Part shown: in pieces, positions 6,683 to 11,817 of the stretch
Numbering within the stretch: the first letter of the stretch is position 1
Layout of the letters: each line of letters starts with the position of its first letter
From: Euperipatoides rowelli
Lineage: Eukaryota > Onychophora > Udeonychophora > Euonychophora > Peripatopsidae
Length of the DNA stretch: 11,817 nt
Assembly: GCA_003024985.2 (NCBI GenBank)
Contig: PXIH01S0003755.1
Reading direction: 5' to 3' (one strand)
Translations under genes and position numbers: made by a program
The notes under the pieces: model-generated
Database searches by the model: none
Told to the model about the DNA's origin: nothing
Seen by the model: only the letters and a program-made list of their open reading frames with translations

Positions 6683-7272
6683 ATCTCAAATTTTTTTTTC
6701 ACTCTAACAAACCTACTGGAGAAAAATCAAACTTAATTTTATGTCGCTTGGTGGTGTTCGATTGAAGTGACGTCAAATGACGCTAATTAAGGCTTACCAG
6801 CTAGAATCTCGTAAGTGAACAATTTTAAGGAAAACTACACGCATTTATCAAACATTTAAATCTTCTTAAAAAACATGTTCATACAATTTTTTTAACGAAA
6901 TAGAAAAATTTTGGACTATTTTGGAGTCCTAAAAAGGACTCGGTGTTAGAAAAAAACAAATGTACTTAACTTACAAAGATGAATTCTTGGCGGCATATGA
7001 GTAGGCTACAGCTGAATCCAATAAAGTGTACACTTTAATAAACTTTAAAGATGCAGTACTNTTAACTGATTAATCAATTAAACATTTAATCAATCAATAA
7101 TCCATTAATTTTTCCCATTCTTTTACCATAATTTTTTATGTTATTTATTGCAATTTTAGCCCTTCTAATTTTTGAATAAATAATCCATAAATTTTGTTAG
7201 AGTTAATTAATTGTGCAAAGCTTATGCCATTATTTTAAACAAATTTAATAGGCTATAGATATTAGTCTCGGG
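6683..7272. other. No gene recognised; several palindromes
   Basis: Holds a perfect CRE (6768-6775), a GAGTCCT-AAAA-AGGACTC hairpin (6924-6941) and the perfect 16-bp palindrome TAAAGTGTACACTTTA (7022-7037). The rest is AT-rich. It immediately precedes the degenerate reading frame at 7277, so it could contain that element's promoter. That is inference. Confidence 0.4.
6768..6775. promoter_or_regulatory. Full CRE-type palindrome TGACGTCA
   Basis: An exact match to the CREB/ATF full site, followed by AATGACG (half-site-like) and a TAATTA homeodomain-type core at 6784-6789. A perfect 8-mer can occur by chance, especially without a known promoter nearby. Confidence 0.25.
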
Positions 7273-7284
7273 CAAGATGGTGGC
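7273..7284 (+). promoter_or_regulatory. YY1-like motif at start codon
   Basis: CAAGATGGTGGC closely matches the YY1 consensus (AAGATGGCGGC type). This motif is known at the 5' ends of several LINE families and many animal transcription starts. Here its ATG opens the degenerate frame at 7277. Confidence 0.35.
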
Positions 7285-7762
7285 TGATAGCATCTTGTTA
7301 AGACAGTTCCTGGATAAAAATGATTTAACATTTCAAAAGTTAATTAAAATTTTGCTAAATGACTCAATGGATTTGGATTTCGGCAGTGAAAGTTTAAAAT
7401 TGCGTTTAAACAAGCTGGTTAACTCGCTTAGGTTTTGGGCAAAAAAAACTAAATAAATTTTTGACTGCTAAACATGTAATACTGCCAACGTTCAGTCCGG
7501 ATGCCAATACGAGTGTTGAGCATACAGCGGTGTTTGAGCATATGCAGAAAATTATAGATTTGTCTTTAGTTAATGAAATTTACTAGCCTGAGAATAACTG
7601 TTTTCTAGGAGCTGAGTTAAAGCAAAAGAGCAAGCGGACGTATTATATCAATCATTATCAATGGTTGAGGATTCAAATGTTATCTCAAATGGGGAGCACA
7701 GTTGCAACTGTGCAAAGCCCAAATACACTGGNTTCCTAGCGAAGTCGAGCCCATTGATATAA
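7277..7762 (+). pseudogene. Degenerate reading frame, possibly a mobile-element protein (unidentified)
   Basis: From ATG 7277 a 59-codon frame reads MVADSILLRQFLDKNDLTFQ and continues with leucine-rich, helix-like sequence to LRFWAKKTK and a stop at 7454. The A8 run at 7441-7448 is a likely frameshift point. In the next frame, 45 codons continue from 7449 (LNKFLTAKHVILPTFSPDAN, then VFEHMQKIIDLS) to a stop at 7584. From 7616, back in the first frame, 48 codons read VKAKEQADVLYQSLSMVEDS and end at 7760. Together this is about 150 codons of low-stop sequence in AT-rich DNA, which suggests a decayed protein gene. The YY1-like start points to a LINE ORF1 or other transposon protein, but I recognise no domain. 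The last part overlaps the SINE-like tail on the opposite strand. Confidence 0.45.
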
Positions 7763-7945
7763 ATTCACAGAAAAAACCCCAAATCATATCACTGAAACGC
7801 TTACAAACAAAACTGTTTGAAAAAAACATCTGACTTGAACTACAGTAATTTAATCCCGGTAATGAAGATTTCCCTGGATTCGAACCAGTGGCAGGCTGTA
7901 CCACCGGAGCGCTTAGTGGTGTTTGCTCACCTCTCGACCAGCCCT
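7690..7945 (-). repeat. SINE-like element with intact Pol III A and B boxes
   Basis: On the minus strand TGGTCGAGAGG (complement of 7930-7940) fits the A-box consensus TRGYNNARNNG exactly, and GGTTCGAATCC (complement of 7876-7886) fits the B box exactly. The spacing is about 43 nt between boxes, which suits a type II (Leu/Ser-like) or altered tRNA. A cloverleaf is not convincing, so this is a tRNA-derived SINE head rather than a functional tRNA. The 3' body, to about 7690, is a guess. No poly(A)/poly(T) end or target-site duplication was identified. Confidence 0.6.
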
Positions 7946-8024
7946 GCAGTGCTTATTATGGTCCAATTTTTTTTTTTAAATCAAATCGTCCTTTAATACA
8001 AGTTGAACATACCTCTATTTACAT

Positions 8025-8131
8025 GTTAAATCATTACAAAGAAAACAGCTGTAGAAAGTTTTGTCATCAAATTAATCTCAGACCCCCCAAAAATGTGAGT
8101 TTCAATTTGTAATCTCAGACTGAGGATAGCA
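8025..8131 (+). repeat. R2 dispersed repeat, copy 2
   Basis: Same orientation as 1585-1691, about 85-90% identical, beginning at GTTAAATCATTA and ending at GGATAGCAA. Downstream sequence differs completely from the first copy (here purine-rich AGAAGGCC repeats), so the right boundary is real. It lies upstream of the SINE-like head, towards the candidate exon. Confidence 0.75.
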
Positions 8132-8139
8132 AGGGTAGT

Positions 8140-8220
8140 GGTAAAAGGAGGAGAAGGCCAAAAAATCGAAGAGAAGGCCAGAGATTTTTTGTTAAGGCAA
8201 AAATCCGAAGGTCAGGGACA
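8140..8220 (+). repeat. Purine-rich stretch with GAGAAGGCCA duplications
   Basis: GAGAAGGCCA occurs twice (about 8151 and 8171) within an almost pyrimidine-free stretch, followed by AAGGCAAAAATCCGAAGGTCAG. Purine-rich DNA upstream of the exon at 8333 could be intronic. No coding reading is preferred. Confidence 0.4.
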
Positions 8221-8332
8221 AAATTAGGAGCAGGNATACATTAAATTTTCACGCATTCTTTTTAATTCATTTAGTCTAGGAAACTGGTTTTTGTTTTCAT
8301 TTACCGATTTTGGCTGTTCTTTTTCATTACAG

Positions 8333-8407
8333 AAAGATTATGAAAATCTCATTGGTATCACTGCAGAGTTGGTGGATACTTTAGATGCGACAATTAGAGG
8401 CAATATG
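8333..8407 (+). CDS. Candidate internal coding exon, 75 nt, phase 0/0
   Basis: A polypyrimidine-rich acceptor (TTCTTTTTCATTACAG, ending 8332) precedes 25 open codons. The donor is ATG|GTAGGT with GT at 8408-8409. The peptide reads KDYENLIGITAELVDTLDAT followed by IRGNM. It is acidic and amphipathic, helix-like, with a composition very different from translated AT-rich noise and higher local GC at third positions. The exon is a multiple of three, so skipping it would keep the frame. I do not recognise the family. No other exon of the same gene was found in the window, so flanking introns must exceed the visible sequence or other exons lie outside. It could also be a retrotransposed or dead fragment. 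Confidence 0.55.
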
Positions 8408-8409
8408 GT

Positions 8410-9120
8410 AGGTTTTTATTTTGAGATCTGTGTATACAATTTGAAACATACTGTATATCTTTACAGTATAATGATAAACATACAGTAAGTTAGCCTGTAA
8501 ATGTTCCATGAAATGCCTAGAGCAGTATATTTATTTTAAAAGTGCTTAACAGTTTAATGATAACCTTTACCATACACAGCTTTAAAAAAATATTCCTTGA
8601 ATTTGAAAATTTGAATTTGTATAGATTTTCTGAATTATTAAACTCAAAAAATATATTAACTAAAATTTTAACTTAGTTTTCAATTGTAAAGGAGTGAAGC
8701 ATCCTGAATCGATAAGTCTGGTGTCTTTTTTGTTTCCTGTCATAGACAACTTCATTTAGATAAAACATTCGCTATTCTTTTTATTACACAGGGGCTTTTT
8801 TGTTTTAGGTCCTTTAATAACTTAACTGTCTGTGAGCTATAAATCTAGGGATGTCAGATTTATAACCCACAGTTTAAAAAAAAGCTTTATAAAAATTAAT
8901 AGCAATAATTACTATCAAATAAATTTTAACATTTAAAAAAAAAGTCCAAATTTTCATTGTTTTCATTTATCTACTGTAATTATTTAACACTGTATTTATT
9001 AAGAAATATGGGTGACCACTAAACTAACTAAACTAGTTATAAGTGTAATATCAGAATCAAATAATTATGCACTATAAAGTAAGATTAAATGGATTTATTT
9101 CCAAACATTCAATTAACATA
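8410..9120. other. Probable intron; nothing recognised
   Basis: AT-rich sequence after the candidate donor. An ACAG|GGGC acceptor-like site near 8791 is followed by no open coding sequence. No RNA gene or known repeat was supported. Confidence 0.45.
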
Positions 9121-9125
9121 CCCAG

Positions 9126-9225
9126 CCAAGATGGCTGCAGCATATAAGACAAGGAAAAAGACGCTATCCCAAGATGCAATACAACTATCTGTGACGTATG
9201 ATTGTCCCTGGTGTCATTCTAATTA
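9126..9225 (+). other. Short open frame on a YY1-like CAAGATGGCTGC start
   Basis: CCAAGATGGCTGC at about 9126-9138 matches the YY1-type motif. Its ATG (9131) opens about 31 codons beginning MAAAYKTRKKTLSQDAIQLS and containing CPWCH before a stop. The composition is protein-like but too short to classify. It could be the 5' end of a LINE ORF1, a first exon (the start context is good), or coincidence. It shares no sequence with the 7277 frame beyond the start motif. Confidence 0.3.
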
Positions 9226-9402
9226 ACCAAAATTACTATATTGCAATTAATAATTATTAATCTAATTTAGATGTTATTGTTAAACATTATAGATATTTCA
9301 AACAAGNAAAATGCCAAGATGTATCGACTAAAGTAAATCATTCTGTTATCCTTGTTTAATTTATACAACACACCCAAGCTATTTAGCCTGCAGGCAGCCT
9401 AT

Positions 9403-9472
9403 CCACTGTAGGCAAGTGCCTATTTTGCCTATTGGGATATATGGCACTGACTTCAAAGTAGTAGTTTTACAA
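9403..9472 (-). repeat. R3 70-bp module, inverted copy
   Basis: The reverse complement of 6415-6484 with a single difference (A/G near 9462). Similarity stops abruptly on both sides: 9402 and earlier do not resemble the GGCAAAATTTAG continuation, and 9473 onward does not resemble the foldback arm. A 70-bp sharply bounded, near-identical pair is consistent with recent copying of just this segment. Confidence 0.85.
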
Positions 9473-9794
9473 CTTTTGAATCTAGTCTAAGTTTATTCTA
9501 TATTTTAGAAATCAGTAGTTTAAAAAAAAAACTATTATTCACATTTAAAACATGTACGGTACGGTACATACAAGTTTACAGCTATCACGCTAGTTTGAAA
9601 TTTGTATTACGGCACCCATTTATGTGTATAAAGTCACTTAAAAAATAAAACAAAAATATTCTCCATGACTAATATGGCTTCTATAGTTTTGGTCACTAAA
9701 GATCCCTAAATTCTGAAAATTCTAATTTAATAAATAATTTGAGCTTTGGAGCTAGTAGTAAAGAAACTTTCTTTGTATAAGAGCATGCTTCACG
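9473..9794. other. No gene recognised
   Basis: AT-rich sequence with an ATGTACGGTACGGTACAT motif near 9552-9569, an expanded relative of TGTACGGTACA near 2415. Otherwise nothing is supported. Confidence 0.5.
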
Positions 9795-9802
9795 TGCATT
9801 TA

Positions 9803-10119
9803 ATGCTTTTTTAATATATGTTTCCTCCGAACAGGTTAAACGGTCACTTTATTTACAATATACAAGATAGTTTTTACATTATTTTTATCTCGGAAACCTA
9901 AACGACGCTTCATCATCTGTATCAGGAAAAATCCATTTTTGACTGAATACATTTGAAACCTGTAGAGAAACATTGAGAAAAATTCCCTTATGTGTACTGA
10001 TGGCAAAAGAAAATTCACCATTTCCCGCTTTTTAGTTGCCCAGGATCAAACCCACAATCCCTTATATGCACTAACTCCGCAGCCAACAGCCTAGGCCGCC
10101 GGACCAATGGCGCTGTATA
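9803..10119 (-). repeat. SINE-like element with tRNA-related head
   Basis: On the minus strand TGGTCCGGCGG (complement of 10096-10106) matches the A box at 10 of 11 positions, followed by GGCCTAGG. GGGTTTGATCC (complement of 10043-10053) is a B-box variant. The body continues to an AAATAAAGTGACCG stretch and a T-rich/A-rich end near 9810. TGCATTTA at 9795-9802 and 10120-10127 could be a target-site duplication, but 8 bp of AT-rich sequence is weak support, so the outer limits are approximate. The 61-codon minus-strand frame at 9836-10021 is simply the SINE body. Confidence 0.5.
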
Positions 10120-10127
10120 TGCATTTA

Positions 10128-10310
10128 TAACAATATAAAGTATATCTGACTCATTTTTAATTGCTTGTGGGAATTTTTGTTCCTACATTGATTATTTGTT
10201 TAAACAATGAATATTATTTAATCTCTTTATTTTTTTATCGTTCTGTTAGAATTACTGGAAGTTTTATATATTTAGTGGTTCTTTAAGAAGAAAAAATTGA
10301 CTAAAGCTAA
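10128..10310. other. No gene recognised
   Basis: AT-rich spacer between two tRNA-related elements. Confidence 0.5.
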
Positions 10311-10375
10311 TGTCTGGTCTCAGGGCAGTTGGCAAGAAGACGTTACAGGTTCGAATCCCACTTAGAGCATGGACA
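10311..10375 (+). repeat. tRNA-like SINE head (plus strand)
   Basis: GGTTCGAATCC at 10349-10359 is an exact B box. TGGTCTCAGGG at 10315-10325 matches the A box at all but one position, with acceptable spacing. The T-stem does not pair, so this is not a functional tRNA. The downstream part is a GC-richer body with GGGCCCC blocks. The 74-codon frame at 10310-10534 is translated repeat. Confidence 0.5.
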
Positions 10376-10386
10376 TCATGTGACAA

Positions 10387-10725
10387 GGGCCCCACTTTCT
10401 TTGGGGGGTCCCAGGACTGGAAATCCAGTACAGGGCCCTTTCATATTTTTGATAAGCTTTTTTGTTATGGGGCCCCTGTTCGTGAAGATTTGATAAGCTT
10501 TTTTTTTTCGTATGGACATTTTGTTTACCTTTGATGTTCCTGCGAAGCCCCTTGTCCAGGCTGTAAGGCCCCTTGTGTTTGAAAATTTGATATTTCTTTT
10601 TTTATAGATGTTTTGTTGACCTTTATTGAATTTATGGCCCCTTATTCAGGCTTATGCCCCTCTCCTCTGGTCATAACTATGAGTTGTTCATACATGCCCC
10701 CTCCCCTGGCTTGAGTCCCAGGACT
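10387..10725 (+). repeat. Tandem GCCCC-box repeat flanked by an 11-bp direct repeat
   Basis: About eight GCCC(C) boxes recur between 10387 and 10700. Diverged units of about 90-96 bp share GGCCCCTTG, a TTTGATA-plus-T-run block, a GGACATTTTGTTTACCTTTGA-type block and GCCCCTTRTYCAGGCT (10547 and 10637, 90 bp apart). GTCCCAGGACT occurs exactly at 10408-10418 and 10715-10725, like a target-site duplication or shared end sequence. Unit 1 is shortened. The body may belong to the SINE-like head at 10311. Confidence 0.55.
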
Positions 10726-10920
10726 ACCGCTCCAACCAACCCACCCATTGTGGGAGCCCTGCATATGCCGTTTTCTTAAAAAACATAATCCTATATATTT
10801 AAAAAAAATAAAATTATGCTAAAAATTAGTATAATAAACTGCAAGTCTTATATGCAAACGAATGAAGAATAAAATGCAATTATTGGACAGACGGCTCAGA
10901 ACATTATAAGCTTTTTTTGG
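10726..10920. other. No gene recognised
   Basis: Begins with a less AT-rich stretch (ACCGCTCCAACCAACCCACC) that weakly resembles a minus-strand A box, but its putative B box is too close and too degenerate. The rest is AT-rich. Confidence 0.4.
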
Positions 10921-11003
10921 GTTGTTCGACCATCCTGAGTATATTTACTAACTTTTTTTTCATTCCTAGCATATTTGATAAACTTTTATTTTATTGTTCG
11001 ACA
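10921..11003 (+). repeat. Older tandem repeat unit, continued at 11276-11325
   Basis: GTTGTTCGACCATCCTGAGTATATTTACTAAC (as adjoining blocks, 10921-10952) and ATTGTTCGACAGTTCTGAAT (10993-11012) are repeats about 72-74 bp apart. The second unit is cut by a SINE and resumes at 11276 with GTTCTGAATATATTTAACAAACTTT. Between them, ATTCCTAGCATATTTGATAAAC is a further weak echo. Confidence 0.65.
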
Positions 11004-11284
11004 GTTCTGAATTTTTTTTTTTTTTAAATAAATTTATTTGAATTGCTACAAATTGCTGATACAAGCTTGAAACATGATTAACTAACAGACTGTCAATATT
11101 AAAATCATATTCAAAATATATACACAGAATAATAACGTAATTACAATACAATGGTCAACAAAAATGTTTATACAATAAATTGAAAAAATCCATCAAATTT
11201 TGGCCTTTGCCGGCTTCAAACTAGTGACTGCAAGGTAGCCGGAATGCCAAGTCGGCATAACAAGACCGCTCGGCTGTTCTGAAT
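11004..11284 (-). mobile_element. tRNA-derived SINE with poly(A) tail and 9-bp target-site duplication
   Basis: On the minus strand CAGCCGAGCGG (complement of 11267-11277) fits the A box at 10 of 11 positions, and the segment GCCGAGCGGTCTTGTTATGC resembles the start of tRNA-Leu. The B box is degenerate (AGTTTGAAGCC). The head spans about 11205-11275, an AT-rich body follows, and an AATAAATTTATTT end runs into a poly(A) tail (T run 11012-11025 on the plus strand). GTTCTGAAT occurs at both ends (11004-11012 and 11276-11284). Length is about 265 bp. This is the best-supported intact mobile element in the window. Confidence 0.75.
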
Positions 11285-11817
11285 ATATTTAACAAACTTT
11301 ATTATATTTTCACAAATTCTTGTGAATGTTTTAGAAGAAAAATGCAAACTGTGCCATAAAAAAGAGCTAGAAGTTAATGACTAAAGCCTATCCAAATAGA
11401 AATATGTGCTGCTTGGACACCAGGGGGAGCAGTTGTTACCCCTGCACACACACAGTCTATTCCTCACCTTAAATGATTTGTAAAAATATAAATCAAAGCA
11501 TATTTTGCATGGGAAGTTGAAATTCCAGTATAATTTAAGTAAATATTAGCCTCAAAACAATAATTAAATTCTCTTGAGAACAGTTTATAAAGTCAGTCAT
11601 GTCAATGGAATAATCTTTTTTTCCTGTTTACTATTTCCAAAGCAGGATATTGGATGAATCCCGGGGACTAACAACATTTAGATGATATTCACAAACTGAT
11701 ATAATAAATGTTTTTGAATATAGAATTTGCTTCCTTATATTTATGGATTATAATAATGTATAGATTCAGTGTAGCATAAATTACTTTAAATATATTTTTT
11801 TATTTTCAAATATTTAA
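11285..11817. other. No gene recognised; AT-rich
   Basis: Apart from the CTCF-like motif at 11415-11432 and a short CA run (11446-11453), nothing is supported. A CAAAGCAG acceptor-like site near 11644 is followed by a short open stretch (ILDESRGLTTF) and a stop without a donor, so it is not called an exon. Confidence 0.5.
11415..11432 (+). promoter_or_regulatory. CTCF-like motif
   Basis: GGACACCAGGGGGAGCAG closely resembles the CTCF core (CCACCAGGGGGCGC type), with a difference at the CGC position. CTCF is a bilaterian insulator protein, so this matters only if the host is bilaterian. CAGGGG and CCCCTG also form a weak stem here (11421-11445), so a repeat fragment is an alternative. Confidence 0.3.

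Noticed and set aside
7876-7945. Functional tRNA gene
   Set aside because: A and B boxes are intact, but the stems of a cloverleaf do not pair convincingly. A SINE head is more likely.
9836-10021. 61-codon minus-strand frame
   Set aside because: It lies inside a SINE-like body next to Pol III boxes, and no protein family was recognised.
11644-11695. Second exon after CAAAGCAG
   Set aside because: The polypyrimidine tract is interrupted, the open stretch is only about 12 codons and no donor follows.

Overview
The window looks like non-coding DNA from an animal nuclear genome, most likely an invertebrate. It is strongly AT-rich (by eye about 70%) and has no long open reading frames. It carries dispersed repeats, tRNA-headed SINE-like elements, decayed non-LTR retrotransposon (LINE) reverse-transcriptase pieces, and one plausible spliced exon. 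Nothing bacterial is visible: no operons and no dense coding. The species cannot be named from the sequence. Ten isolated single N positions suggest masked ambiguous or heterozygous bases.

Layout. 1-1000: short repeats and hairpins, a C-rich tract near 220-290, a TATA-like/splice-donor-like site near 520, and an unassigned less AT-rich block at 720-1030. 1080-2160: one copy of a 120-bp repeat (R1), a copy of a 107-bp repeat (R2), a partial R1 copy, and two striking hairpins with 3-nt and 5-nt loops. 2440-3735: a tRNA-like half joined to a LINE RT fragment, a GTAGTG/CACTAC cluster, a 14-bp-period satellite, and a second, longer LINE RT C-terminal fragment. 3733-5330: AT-rich, little recognisable. 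5333-6690: a diverged copy of a GCCGCC/GGCAAAA repeat (R3), the inverted R1 copy, a tandem duplication, and a foldback element whose loop contains the 70-bp R3 module. 6690-7762: a spacer with a perfect CRE, then a degenerate reading frame opening on a YY1-like CAAGATGG start. 7876-8131: a SINE-like head and the second R2 copy. 8333-8407: a 75-nt symmetric phase-0 exon with good splice sites, the best evidence of a host gene. 9120-9475: another CAAGATGGC-type start, then the inverted 70-bp module. 9800-11285: three more tRNA-like elements. One of them (about 11012-11275, minus strand) has an apparent 9-bp target-site duplication and sits inside an older tandem repeat. 11286-11817: AT-rich, with one CTCF-like motif.

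The window is therefore best read as intron or intergenic sequence around one small exon, built mostly from layered mobile elements. I found no complete gene and no convincing new multi-gene system. The most unusual items are the sharply bounded 70-bp module shared between a foldback loop and a distant site, the two near-identical inverted R1 copies, the two RT fragments that begin at almost the same codon, and the SINE nested in a tandem repeat.
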